25,908 nucleotides of DNA. Source: CAZVCJ01 sp964625745. GTDB lineage: Bacteria > Chloroflexota > Anaerolineae > VGOG01. This document shows, piece after piece, positions 1-7,666 of the stretch (its first letter is position 1; each line of letters starts with the position of its first letter). A model generated the notes under the pieces. The model searched no databases and was not told the origin of the DNA. It saw only the letters and a program-made list of their open reading frames with translations. The position numbers were made by a program, and so were the translations under genes. The DNA lies in assembly GCA_964625745.1 (NCBI GenBank), contig CAZVCJ010000044.1, positions 1-25,908 on the forward strand, given 5' to 3'.

Positions 1-217
1 ATATCACTGTATTTCATTGACTATAACGATATAGTCTGAAGTTTCTACCGCCTTTTGGGCTGTATCTGTGGGTTTCTAGTAGTTTCAAGAAGTTTTCTTA
101 CGTAAATAATGTGTTTCACCACCTTTGATTGGGTCATCTTTTAAGCCTGTTTACGTAAACCAGGGTTTTCATCCCCAATTCAATTGACGCTGCTGTGTCA
201 ACGGGTGAGAAGAGAAA
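1..217. other. AT-rich non-coding stretch
   Basis: No convincing gene is seen in this AT-rich left edge. It holds a perfect 12-bp palindrome, GTTTACGTAAAC (149-160), and a shorter TTACGTAA core at 98-105, about 50 bp apart; these could be an operator pair for a gene to the left of the window. Several GTTTC-containing words (near 41, 72 and 82) recur loosely but do not form a regular array. Confidence 0.4.
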
Positions 218-250
218 CAAGGCCACTAACAGTTAGTGTTGGTGGCCTTG
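218..250 (-). terminator. Hairpin terminator of the AOR/aminotransferase unit
   Basis: A 13-bp inverted repeat with one mismatch (CAAGGCCACTAAC at 218-230 against GTTGGTGGCCTTG at 238-250) encloses a 7-nt loop. Read on the minus strand it is followed by TTTCTCTT. It lies about 70 bp past the aminotransferase stop codon, which fits an intrinsic terminator for the minus-strand unit. The T tract is interrupted, so efficiency is uncertain. Confidence 0.6.
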
Positions 251-318
251 TGTACGTCCGAGGTTTGGAGTCGTTACTCGTTGACTCGTCACCTGTTGAC
301 TTGTTCCCCGTTAACTCG

Positions 319-1647
319 CTACAGCCCCATCTCTTTCTCAACCTCGGCTAAGGTTTCCTCGAAGATGGCCAGGCCCTCATCCGCAATGTCCTGGGATATG
401 TTGAGGGCCGGCATGAAGCGAACGGTATTTGGGCCGCAACCGAGGAGGAGCAGGCCCTTCTCGAAGGCCCGCTGGACGATCTGGTTGCGTATCTCCGGCG
501 CTGGCTGCCTGGTCGCCTTGTCCTTCACCAGCTCGATGCCGATCATCAGCCCCTTGCCTCTCACGTCGCCTATGCTCGGATGAGCGTCTGTGATCTCGTT
601 CAAACGATCCATCATCCGCTGGCCAACGCGGGCCGCGTTCTCCATGAAGCCGCCCTCTATCAGCTTGATGGTCGCCAGGGCTGCTGCACAGCAGACGGGG
701 TTTCCGCCGAAGGTGCTGGCGTGAGCCCCAGTCTCCCAGGTCATCAGTGATTTCCTGGCCACCATTGCCCCGAGGGGCATGCCAGAGGCAATCCCCTTGG
801 CCATGCAGACGATGTCGGGCTCCACCCCCCAGTGCTCAATGGCGAACATCTTGCCGGTGCGCCCGAAACCTGTCTGGATCTCGTCAACAACGTACAGGAT
901 GTCGTACTTTTCCATCAATGCTTTGAGCCGACCGTGCCACTCTGGGGGTGGCACTATATAACCTCCCTCGCCCTGGATGGGCTCGACAAAGATGGCTGCT
1001 ACTTCGTCAGCAGGGATCAGGTAGCGAAAGATGGTTTCCTCGATGTAGTCTACGCAGTAGATGTCGCAGGATGGATACTCCAGGTTAAAGGGGCAGCGAT
1101 AGCAATAGGCGTAAGGCACATGCGTCACCCCTGGCACCAAAGGCGCGAAGCCCTTGCGTTGCACGTACTTCGATCCGGTCAGGGATAATGAACCCATGCT
1201 GCGGCCGTGGAAGGCACCGATGAAGGCCAACATGCGGAAACATCCCATGCGGTAGCGGGCCAGTTTGAAAGCTGCCTCTACCGACTCGGTACCCGAGTTA
1301 GTGAAAAAGACCTGGGTCTCCTCATCTATCGGGACCAGGGCATTGAGCTTCTCCGCCAGCTTGATCTGGACGGGGTAGTAGAAGTCTGTCCCGGACATGT
1401 GGATGAACTTCTCGGCTTGCTCCTGGATGGCCTTGACAACAGTGGGATGGGCGTGGCCCGTGGCTGTGACGGCGATGCCGGCATTGAAATCAATGAAGCG
1501 ATTGCCGTCCACGTCCCAGACCTCCGAGCCCTGACCGTGGTCCATCACAAAGGGGTAAGAACGGGTGTAGGAAGGAGAGACAGCGGCTGCATCCTTCTCG
1601 ACCCATGCCCTGGCCCTGGGGCCAGGTAGTTGCGTTTTGTTGACCAT
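319..1647 (-). CDS. Class-III PLP aminotransferase (acetylornithine / 4-aminobutyrate type)
   Basis: A cytosolic fold-type I PLP enzyme of 442 aa, full length for class-III aminotransferases. Visible motifs are NSGTESVEAA (from about residue 117) in the cofactor phosphate-binding region, the D255-E-I-Q-T-G motif holding the pyridine nitrogen, and the Schiff-base lysine K284 in CMAKGIASGMP. A cysteine-rich insert (C182, C185, C194, C198) could bind a metal or be structural. It probably moves an amino group from an omega- or alpha-amino acid to 2-oxoglutarate; some relatives are amino acid racemases, so the substrate is open. AGGAGG lies about 13 nt before the ATG. It follows the aldehyde oxidoreductase and ThiS/MoaD-like genes on the same strand, so it may produce a semialdehyde that the oxidoreductase oxidises; this link is inferred. 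Confidence 0.85.
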   Translation of the reverse strand: MVNKTQLPGPRARAWVEKDAAAVSPSYTRSYPFVMDHGQGSEVWDVDGNRFIDFNAGIAVTATGHAHPTVVKAIQEQAEKFIHMSGTDFYYPVQIKLAEKLNALVPIDEETQVFFTNSGTESVEAAFKLARYRMGCFRMLAFIGAFHGRSMGSLSLTGSKYVQRKGFAPLVPGVTHVPYAYCYRCPFNLEYPSCDIYCVDYIEETIFRYLIPADEVAAIFVEPIQGEGGYIVPPPEWHGRLKALMEKYDILYVVDEIQTGFGRTGKMFAIEHWGVEPDIVCMAKGIASGMPLGAMVARKSLMTWETGAHASTFGGNPVCCAAALATIKLIEGGFMENAARVGQRMMDRLNEITDAHPSIGDVRGKGLMIGIELVKDKATRQPAPEIRNQIVQRAFEKGLLLLGCGPNTVRFMPALNISQDIADEGLAIFEETLAEVEKEMGL

Positions 1648-1659
1648 TTTGATTCTATA

Positions 1660-1777
1660 TCCTCCTTGATATTAGATGTAGTAACGGGGTAACGAGTAAC
1701 AGGTAGCGGGGAGGCGTCTCCCTCGTCACTTATTTCTCGTTCCTCATCACTCATTTCTCGTTGCCTCGTTACTCATG
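1660..1777. repeat. Low-complexity CGTTACTC-type repeats
   Basis: The spacer between the aminotransferase and the ThiS/MoaD-like gene is built from loose repeats of words like CGTTACTC, CGTCACTT and CATCACTC (1685-1775). A second tract of the same kind lies on the other side of the aminotransferase at about 268-317. The tracts carry no gene and are not exact tandem units. Confidence 0.45.
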
Positions 1778-1978
1778 TCATCCACCAGCGACGAGGTGAA
1801 TGACCTTTACCGCGTCGTTGTCCCCAATCCTCGTCGTTCCGTACTCGCTCCTGGGGACGATCTTGCCATTCACCGAGACTACGACCATCGGGAAGGTGAA
1901 CTTGAGGATCTTCAAGATAGAGTTCACGGTCGTTCCCTCTTGCCACTCGACGTCGAACTTGTTATTGACTCGAATCAT
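1778..1978 (-). CDS. ThiS/MoaD-like sulfur carrier protein
   Basis: A small beta-grasp protein of 66 aa that ends in Gly-Gly, the end that is adenylated and thiocarboxylated in ThiS and MoaD. The core VVVSVNGKIVPRSEY followed by DNDAVKVIHLVAGG matches this family. The ATG at 1978 is chosen because the longer ORF reads into a G-rich hairpin, and a GGTGAGGG-type ribosome site lies just before this ATG. It sits about 80 bp after an aldehyde:ferredoxin oxidoreductase gene. Such pairs are common, and the carrier is thought to supply dithiolene sulfur for the tungsten/molybdenum pterin cofactor. Which of the two cofactors it serves is not shown by sequence. Confidence 0.8.
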   Translation of the reverse strand: MIRVNNKFDVEWQEGTTVNSILKILKFTFPMVVVSVNGKIVPRSEYGTTRIGDNDAVKVIHLVAGG

Positions 1979-2014
1979 CTCGCTATCCCTCACCCTCCCC
2001 CGCCCTTCGGGCAT

Positions 2015-2049
2015 CCCCTCCCTCTCCCAAACCTTGGGAGAGGGAGGGG
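2015..2049. repeat. Perfect 16-bp inverted repeat between two operon genes
   Basis: CCCCTCCCTCTCCCAA (2015-2030) and TTGGGAGAGGGAGGGG (2034-2049) pair perfectly around a 3-nt loop. It sits in the short gap between the oxidoreductase stop (2061) and the ThiS/MoaD-like start. With no T tract it is more likely an interspersed repeat, or a processing or attenuation hairpin, than a full terminator. Confidence 0.7.
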
Positions 2050-2060
2050 GCCTCTTGGCG

Positions 2061-4226
2061 CTACTCGATGTGTTGTCTCACCAGTTCCAGCACGTCGGGG
2101 AAGTCTATGTGCAGCCGCTTGAGGGTTTCCGGGGTGGGAATGCCGTCGGGCGTCCAGCCACGGCGCTTGTAGACGACATCAATCAACAACTCGTACTGCT
2201 CCTCGCGGTACGCTCGCAGGGCGGCCATCTTCTCCTCGGTGGTCTTGCCCTCTGGGTCGCATCCCACCAGTTCCTTGAGCTGCCTGTCGTATCGCTCGGT
2301 GCGGGATTCGTATTCCTCGACCGTCACCGGCCCCATGGAGCGATAGGGGATGGCGTCGTGCTGGCGGGTGCCGAATCCCATCTTCAAGTTGAAGACGCGC
2401 TGGAAGTTGTACACCTGCTCGGACATGGTGATGAGGTCTTCTTTGGTCACTTCCCGTCCCGTCACGCCGGAGAAAAGCTCCACGTAGTTCTGCACGTGCT
2501 CCGGTATCTTGGACGGCTCGTCGGTCTCGGCGTTGTCCGTCGGCGTGATGTCGTTCCAGGGTAGCTTGCACAGCCCGCACAGCCCGAACCAGGTGCGCCA
2601 TACGGGGAAGTAGTGCAGAGCTTCTGCCTTGTCCTCGAAGGTGGGCAACTGGTTGTTGACCATGTCCATGAAGATCAGCCAGGCCTCGTCGTGCTGCGGA
2701 CCTTTGCTGGCCAGTCCGTAGCCGCCCTGCTGGGCCAGCGATTCCTTGGTCACGTACTCCGAGTACTCCAGCCCCTTGGCCTCCATGCCGATGTCCTGCA
2801 TGAACCGAGGATCGCCACCATACTCCTGGGCGAAGATGTGTTTCATGCGGCGGATGCCCTGCCCGACAATAGCGCCGAAACCCTCGCCCTGCCCCATCTG
2901 ATGCAGCAGCTCGAGGGCAGCGTCGGCGTTGCCGAAGTTCAGATCCAATCCGTCAGTGATTTCTTTGTTGAGGATGCCCGCTTCGTAGCACTCCATGATG
3001 AAGGCGGTGGAAGTGCCGAAGGAGATGGTGTCCAGGCCGTAGGTGTCGCAGTAGAAGTTGATCTCCAGGAGCGCGTCGGGATCGAAGATGCCGCAACTGG
3101 AGCCGCAGCCGGCGATGGTCTCGTACTCTGGGCCATCAACGATCACCACCTGCCCTTTGTATGGCCCCGTCCTGACTGTGTATCCATCCACGGCGTGGGA
3201 GCAGCTCATGGTGCAGCCCAGCCAGCAGCCGTCAGGTAGGCCCTGGGTGAACTTGCTTTCCCACACTTCCCTCGACAGCCTTTCGACTTCCGGGTGTGCG
3301 CCGAACTTGAAGTTGTGCACTGGCAACAGATCGTAGTCGTTCATGATTGTGACCAGGTAAGCCGTGCCTGTATTGCGCATTCTATTCTGCACCGCATCGT
3401 AATCGCGGATCTCCTGGTTGATCCTGGAGCCTACCTTGGTGATGCGCTTCCTGTCCGCGGGGTTGTTGGCAGCCGCTTTGCCGCCGCCGTACTTGACCAC
3501 CAGGGCTTTGATCTTCTTATCCCTGAGAACCGTGCCGATGCCGCCCCGACCAGCCTGTTTGAAGCGCACCTTCTTGCGGCGCACGTCGTACCAACTGAAA
3601 TTGAGGCAGCCGATGAGGGCGTGATCGGCGCCGCTTCCCGCCGAGACGGTCGAGATGTCGCGCTTCTCCCGTTCAGTGTCGGCGAACATCTCCGCCATCT
3701 GCTCCCCAATGAGGTGGCTGTCCACGGCTTCCTCAGGCGCCTCCTCGATGGTAACCTTCCCCTCGTTCCCGTCAATGAAGACGATCACGTCTTTCTCGGC
3801 CTGGCCCTGGATCTCGAGGGCATCCCACCCTGCGAACTTGAGCAGCGGGCCGAAGTGGCCGCCCACGTTGCTATCCATCACCGAGTGGGTCGTGGGCGAA
3901 ATACTAACCACCAGGCTCTTGCCAGCGCCGGGGTATTGGGTGGTCCCGCCGATGGGGCCGGAAGCGATGACGATCTCATTCTCTGGATCGTTCCATTTCG
4001 TGTCGCCCGTGACCCCATTCCACAGCAGCCACAGGCCAAAGCCCTTGCCACCGGTGAACACGTCCTTCATCTGCTGGGTCACCGGCTTGCTGGCGATAGC
4101 GTTGTCGGAGAGGTTGACGTAGAGCGTTCGGTTGGCATAGCCCTTCTCCACTTCGCTCAACTCATAATCGAACTCGGCCAGCACCTTGTGGGCTTGCCTC
4201 ATCTTCTGGATGTCTTTTGTGCTCAT
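2061..4226 (-). CDS. Aldehyde:ferredoxin oxidoreductase family, tungsten/molybdenum bis-pterin enzyme
   Basis: A cytosolic oxidoreductase of 721 aa that oxidises an aldehyde to the acid and passes electrons to ferredoxin, or the reverse. The N-terminal domain (from about residue 30) has the family pattern GGKGFGLWLL and the glycine-rich PIGGTTQYPGAGK. The middle domain has C334, C338 and C342, and the C-terminal domain has C550/C553 in GLCGLCKLPW; these are candidates for the four [4Fe-4S] ligands. D394-x-x-G-L-D399 matches the pterin-binding DxxGxD motif. The spacing CxxxCxxxC differs from the CxxCxxxC of Pyrococcus AOR, and the protein is about 100 aa longer than typical AORs, so the aldehyde is not predicted. 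AGGAGATG precedes the ATG. A ThiS/MoaD-like gene follows. Confidence 0.9.
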   Translation of the reverse strand: MSTKDIQKMRQAHKVLAEFDYELSEVEKGYANRTLYVNLSDNAIASKPVTQQMKDVFTGGKGFGLWLLWNGVTGDTKWNDPENEIVIASGPIGGTTQYPGAGKSLVVSISPTTHSVMDSNVGGHFGPLLKFAGWDALEIQGQAEKDVIVFIDGNEGKVTIEEAPEEAVDSHLIGEQMAEMFADTEREKRDISTVSAGSGADHALIGCLNFSWYDVRRKKVRFKQAGRGGIGTVLRDKKIKALVVKYGGGKAAANNPADRKRITKVGSRINQEIRDYDAVQNRMRNTGTAYLVTIMNDYDLLPVHNFKFGAHPEVERLSREVWESKFTQGLPDGCWLGCTMSCSHAVDGYTVRTGPYKGQVVIVDGPEYETIAGCGSSCGIFDPDALLEINFYCDTYGLDTISFGTSTAFIMECYEAGILNKEITDGLDLNFGNADAALELLHQMGQGEGFGAIVGQGIRRMKHIFAQEYGGDPRFMQDIGMEAKGLEYSEYVTKESLAQQGGYGLASKGPQHDEAWLIFMDMVNNQLPTFEDKAEALHYFPVWRTWFGLCGLCKLPWNDITPTDNAETDEPSKIPEHVQNYVELFSGVTGREVTKEDLITMSEQVYNFQRVFNLKMGFGTRQHDAIPYRSMGPVTVEEYESRTERYDRQLKELVGCDPEGKTTEEKMAALRAYREEQYELLIDVVYKRRGWTPDGIPTPETLKRLHIDFPDVLELVRQHIE

Positions 4227-4264
4227 AACTCATCTCCTTTGATGTTGATTTGAAAGCGGCCTAA

Positions 4265-4293
4265 AGGATATAACAACTGGGGGAAAAAGTCAA
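4265..4293 (-). promoter_or_regulatory. Candidate sigma70 promoter for the oxidoreductase unit
   Basis: On the minus strand TTGACT (4293-4288) and TATCCT (4270-4265) are 17 bp apart, about 40 bp upstream of the oxidoreductase ATG. The -35 hexamer is one base from consensus; the -10 is weaker. Confidence 0.45.
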
Positions 4294-4503
4294 CTCTGGG
4301 GAGCTACATCACGGTTCGAGGTCTCCGTGTCCTGGGCCCAATGAGCGGGGTTGCTGCGGCGGTCGCCGAAGTCGCGGAAGTTGATGGGGATAGCCTACAA
4401 TGCTGCAGTCCGCGCCGCCGTAGCGCAGGGTCAGGTCGTCGGGTTCGGGGCGCTGGACAGTGAAGTTGGGCCAGAGGCGTTGTTGGAAAGTGGTTTTACT
4501 CAT
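4290..4503 (-). pseudogene. Small frameshifted ORF downstream of the CinA-like gene
   Basis: A short reading frame starts at ATG 4503 (MSKTTFQQRLW...) just after the CinA-like gene and reads well to VGYP. At a CCCC run near 4396 the natural continuation moves to another frame: INFRDFGDRRSNPAHWAQD..., ending at the TGA at 4292-4290. If one C is removed, the two parts join into about 69 aa of balanced composition. Without the shift the frame gives a Pro/Arg-rich tail ending at 4309. No family is recognised. It could be a real small gene broken by an insertion or a sequencing error in the homopolymer, or chance. Confidence 0.35.
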
Positions 4504-4533
4504 AAAAGCGGATACGTCCAAACTCCCATCCGT

Positions 4534-5781
4534 TTATCCGTTGTTTATCCGTTGCATCATCAGCGCCCGCCGCACCATGTCCAGCGCCCGGTTCACCAGC
4601 CAACCCATGGCCCGCTCAGTATGCCCCCCATACTGGAAGGTCTTGACGCTCACTTCCTGGCCTGTGTCCAGGGCGATGTGCATGGGCTGCCGCTCTGCTG
4701 GATCGTCGGCGATGGGGGCTCGCACCCATACCGCCAGGCAGAAGTCCACCTCCAGAAAGGCACGTCCCTCCCGCGCCGCTGCCTGGGCTGCCTGGGCCGA
4801 GAAATCGTCCGCCTTTTTGAACTGCGACCGAGGCAGATCCAAGAAGCCGATGGCCTCCTCCACTGTGTCAACGAGCAGGCAGTTCCCCAGCACGGCGGGG
4901 CCATCTGGCGCGTCAAAGATGCGATGGCTGACCATGCCGTCTACCCCACACTCTACGGTGCCCAGGGTCAACTCCCGTTCGGCGAGCATCCGAACCACCA
5001 CCTCCGCTACCGTCTCGTCTCCCGCTCCGTAGATCACCTCTCCCAGCCGCTCCCGCACCTGCCGCTCCATCTCCGCGATGAGCCGCTCCGCCTCTTCCTC
5101 GCTGAGCGCCTTGGCCACGATGCGCACGTCGGTCTGGCCCGGGTGGGCAGCCAGCCCCACGGTGGGATTGGTGCTCTCCATCAGATCGCCGATGCGCGAG
5201 TCCACCTGTGACTCCCCGATGCCCACCGTGCGCAGCACGCGGGTCTTGATCACCTCCTGGTGGCCCAGCTTGCGCTTGAGGTAGGGGATCACCTCGTGGT
5301 CCATCAGATACTCCATCTCGTGGGGCACGCCGGGCAGCACGATCACGTCGCCCCGCTCATCCTGGACGATGAAGATGGGTGCGGTGCCCACCGGGTTCTC
5401 GATGGCGATGGCGCCTTCGGGCTTGAAGGCCTGGCGGCGGTTGTTCTCGCTCATGGGATGGCCCCAGCCGCGAAAGCGCTCCTCGATCCAGCCCAGCATC
5501 TCCTGGTCCAGCACCAACTCCCGGCCCGTGGCCCGCGCCACAGCCTGGCGAGTGACGTCGTCCACCGTGGGACCCAACCCGCCGCTGCAGATCACCACGT
5601 CGGCCCTCTCCAGAGCCTCTTCGATGCAGTCAGCGATGCGCCCCTCGTTGTCCCCCACCGTCAGGCGATGGTACAGGTCAATGCCGATCTCAGCCAACTG
5701 TCGGGAGATGTAGGCCGCGTTGGTGTCCACGATGGCACCTAGCAGTAGTTCTGTTCCAATGGAAATGATCTCTGCTCGCAT
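4534..5781 (-). CDS. CinA-like protein with degenerate C-terminal domain
   Basis: A 415-aa protein. The N-terminal half is a MoCF/MogA-type domain, with ISIGTELLLG at 6-15, the nucleotide-pocket motif CSGGLGPT (65-72) and LPGVPHEM (149-156), as in CinA proteins that hydrolyse ADP-ribose or related pyrophosphates. The C-terminal half occupies the place of the nicotinamide-nucleotide deamidase (PncC) domain, but the usual ESCTGG nucleophile motif reads E277-C-G-V-D-G. The catalytic Ser is thus replaced by Cys, and the following region is only loosely like PncC. Deamidase activity is doubtful. The role is probably nucleotide salvage or repair. The PAC2 gene ends 25 bp upstream on the same strand. 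Confidence 0.8.
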   Translation of the reverse strand: MRAEIISIGTELLLGAIVDTNAAYISRQLAEIGIDLYHRLTVGDNEGRIADCIEEALERADVVICSGGLGPTVDDVTRQAVARATGRELVLDQEMLGWIEERFRGWGHPMSENNRRQAFKPEGAIAIENPVGTAPIFIVQDERGDVIVLPGVPHEMEYLMDHEVIPYLKRKLGHQEVIKTRVLRTVGIGESQVDSRIGDLMESTNPTVGLAAHPGQTDVRIVAKALSEEEAERLIAEMERQVRERLGEVIYGAGDETVAEVVVRMLAERELTLGTVECGVDGMVSHRIFDAPDGPAVLGNCLLVDTVEEAIGFLDLPRSQFKKADDFSAQAAQAAAREGRAFLEVDFCLAVWVRAPIADDPAERQPMHIALDTGQEVSVKTFQYGGHTERAMGWLVNRALDMVRRALMMQRINNG

Positions 5782-5806
5782 AGGTCACTCCTCCGCCTTC
5801 ACCACG

Positions 5807-6727
5807 TCAGTCCTCCATGTCCTCGAAGAGGTCTCCCAACTCCCTCTCCCATACCTCGCTGAGAGGCATGAAGGACATCTCTACGAAGTCCCTGGTCAGG
5901 CTCTCCACGTACTCTCTTACTTTAAGCTGTGGCATCGCCCTTTCCAGCTCATCAATCTTGTAATCCATTGACGAAGTGAGTTCATCGCCCTGCCTCCTGA
6001 GGCCTGACAGATCCACCTCCAGGTCGAACATGTGGTTCAACCTTGTCGTGAGGTCATACCAGGCCTTGAAGTCATTCTCTATCCTCAGGCCCTGGAGGTG
6101 CGTTGAGAGCTCTGAGAGGTCATAAGCTGGAACAAAGGCATAGAAGACGAGAAACTCTACTTCACTTTGCTCCGCCCTATCAACGAAGTACGTGCCGATG
6201 GTTGCCCCGCCTTCGTAGTTGGAGAACTTGACCGCGTATTCGGCAAGCTCGACCTTCATCTCTGGAAGACTATAGACGCAAGATACTTCCCTATCCCTGT
6301 CATAAGGCATGGCACCATATACCCCGCCAACTGCAGCGACTCTTCTCACGCCCAATTCCTTCACGGCGTGAAAGAAGGCCTCTGCATATAGTTCCACGTT
6401 CAGGTGAGGCTCTTCTCCCAGGAAAACGACCAGACCCTTTCTGTCATCGCCCGAATAATAGAACTCGTTCTTCCTGATTCTTAGTTCTTGCCTATACCCT
6501 TCGTCAAGCTTTACCTCTGGTCTCAAAAAATGGTGAGTACCAGGGATTTGGAACAGGTAAAACCTGTCAGACTTGATCTCCCCGATTCTTCTCGCACCGG
6601 TTTGGTCTATGAGGTATTGAGGCAAGCCTGATGAAATAGCGCCGGCGTCTGCCCATTGGTGCCAGCCTGCTATCATGTATATCTCCTCAGCGAGAGGCTT
6701 TTCCCATAGTTCGACTAAATCGTTCAT
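5807..6727 (-). CDS. PAC2 family protein
   Basis: A 306-aa protein with the layout of bacterial PAC2 proteins, relatives of archaeal and eukaryotic proteasome-assembly chaperones: an N-terminal alpha/beta domain opening with MIAGWHQWADAG, a central VRRVAAVGGVYGAMPY, and a predicted helical C-terminal end. The start is set at ATG 6727 because a near-perfect GGAGGTGAT ribosome site lies just upstream; the longer ATG at 6742 would lie ahead of that site. No catalytic motif is known for the family and its bacterial function is unclear. Its placement before the CinA-like gene suggests co-transcription. Confidence 0.75.
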   Translation of the reverse strand: MNDLVELWEKPLAEEIYMIAGWHQWADAGAISSGLPQYLIDQTGARRIGEIKSDRFYLFQIPGTHHFLRPEVKLDEGYRQELRIRKNEFYYSGDDRKGLVVFLGEEPHLNVELYAEAFFHAVKELGVRRVAAVGGVYGAMPYDRDREVSCVYSLPEMKVELAEYAVKFSNYEGGATIGTYFVDRAEQSEVEFLVFYAFVPAYDLSELSTHLQGLRIENDFKAWYDLTTRLNHMFDLEVDLSGLRRQGDELTSSMDYKIDELERAMPQLKVREYVESLTRDFVEMSFMPLSEVWERELGDLFEDMED

Positions 6728-6763
6728 GTGTATCACCTCCAAGTTTGTTCACTGTACATCGTG

Positions 6764-7372
6764 CTAACCCGACACCCCAAGCCACAATTGATAGAGTCCA
6801 AAACATGCCAGGGCAACGACTGACATCCCCAGCATGGCGCGGTTTACCTTTGGGCCAAGCTGCCTGGCTGTGCCGAAAAGCACAATGATGCCTGCCAAAC
6901 TGAGAATCATTGCCGCGTAGAAGCCAGCCAGAAAACCGATCCCATTGGCTGGAGCTTCGCGCCAACCTTTTAACAAAATGGGGCCAGTGACCAGACTCCA
7001 ATAGATGTACGGGCCAGGATTCAACACGTTCATCATCGCCGCTCTGAACAGACTCCGTTGTCTGGATGGGGGCGCCGCCACGCTTGCCGTGCCAAAGTTG
7101 CGCCACGCGATGAAAGCGCTCACTGCCAGGTAGAGGACGAATAGCCCACTGGCGACGTAGAGGAATCGCTGCATCCCCTCTGGCACCTGGCTCAACACCA
7201 GCAAGACCAGGGCGATGATGGGGCCGTCGCTGATGAGAGGGGCGAGGGCTGCAAGCAGGGTGTTTCGCCACCCGTTGTTCAACGTTTGCGCTATGATGTA
7301 AGCCTGAAAAGGGCCAGGCTGCACAGCAGCCGCAAAGCCGTAGCCAATTCCCTGTATCACGTAGACGGGCAC
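6764..7372 (-). CDS. LysE/RhtB-type amino acid exporter
   Basis: An integral membrane protein of about 202 aa with five or six hydrophobic segments, e.g. around GIGYGFAAAVQPGPFQAYII, IIALVLLVL, FLYVASGLFVLYLAVSAFI and GFYAAMILSLAGIIVLF. The early GPFQAYI and the mid-protein NVLNPGPYIYW resemble the paired NPG motifs of the LysE translocator family, which export amino acids or small solutes by proton antiport. The start is uncertain: GTG 7372 follows AAGGAG closely, GTG 7360 gives a more usual family N-terminus, and GTG 7396 lies inside a hairpin. A MITE-like element begins about 20 bp upstream of 7396 and may have displaced the native promoter. Confidence 0.75.
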   Translation of the reverse strand: MPVYVIQGIGYGFAAAVQPGPFQAYIIAQTLNNGWRNTLLAALAPLISDGPIIALVLLVLSQVPEGMQRFLYVASGLFVLYLAVSAFIAWRNFGTASVAAPPSRQRSLFRAAMMNVLNPGPYIYWSLVTGPILLKGWREAPANGIGFLAGFYAAMILSLAGIIVLFGTARQLGPKVNRAMLGMSVVALACFGLYQLWLGVSG

Positions 7373-7392
7373 GGTCTCCTTTGCCTCTGGCC

Positions 7393-7415
7393 GCACCGGC
7401 CTGAAGAGCCGGTGC
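7393..7415. repeat. 8-bp hairpin at the exporter 5' end
   Basis: GCACCGGC (7393-7400) and GCCGGTGC (7408-7415) pair perfectly around CTGAAGA. It overlaps the most upstream possible start of the exporter gene and adjoins the CTAG that flanks the MITE-like element. It may be a relic hairpin or may affect translation. Confidence 0.45.
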
Positions 7416-7418
7416 TAG

Positions 7419-7559
7419 GAGCTTGTCGGAGAAGACTTCGGAAGTCTCCATAGTAGCTCAAGCTTGCAGGGATTTCAGTCGATTTCAGGTAGTTGATGCA
7501 CTAAGAGTTCTCAGATCAAGACTTCCGAAGTCTGGGAGCACGCCCTCTCCGACAGGCTG
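7419..7559. mobile_element. MITE-like element with terminal inverted repeats and CTAG flanks
   Basis: A 141-bp non-coding segment whose ends are inverted repeats matching at 12 of 14 bases: GAGCTTGTCGGAGA on the left and CAGCCTGTCGGAGA on the minus strand at the right. Inside each end lies a 15-bp inner inverted copy, AGACTTCGGAAGTCT (7433-7447) and AGACTTCCGAAGTCT (7519-7533). The segment is bracketed by CTAG at 7415-7418 and 7560-7563, which looks like a 4-bp target duplication. There is no transposase ORF, so mobilisation in trans would be needed. CTAG-type targets are known for IS5-group elements, but I do not identify the parent. Confidence 0.6.
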
Positions 7560-7592
7560 CTAGAGGATCTTTTTGGCATGTTCTGCTCTCCA

Positions 7593-7616
7593 GCGCCGCC
7601 TGTTCCACGGCGGCGC
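7593..7616. repeat. GC-rich hairpin 3' of the DUF3795 gene
   Basis: GCGCCGCC (7593-7600) and GGCGGCGC (7609-7616) form an 8-bp stem about 50 bp beyond the stop of the DUF3795 gene. There is no T tract on the minus strand, so it is only a weak terminator candidate. Confidence 0.35.
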
Positions 7617-7666
7617 GGGTCAGGCAAAAGCGCAAGGAATTCGTGAAGACCTGCTTATTCAGATGC

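Noticed and set aside
41..110. Possible CRISPR-like repeats (GTTTCTA and GTTTCAA words) near the left edge
   Set aside because: The words are short, unevenly spaced and not followed by constant-length spacers.
1800..2564. Long plus-strand ORF (254 codons) and several others opposite the oxidoreductase gene
   Set aside because: They lie antisense to a clearly recognised protein and have compositions typical of antisense frames in GC-rich DNA, with no family match.
6687..7451. A 254-codon minus-strand frame overlapping the exporter gene
   Set aside because: It lies in another frame of the LysE-type gene, reads through the MITE-like element and has no recognisable domain.
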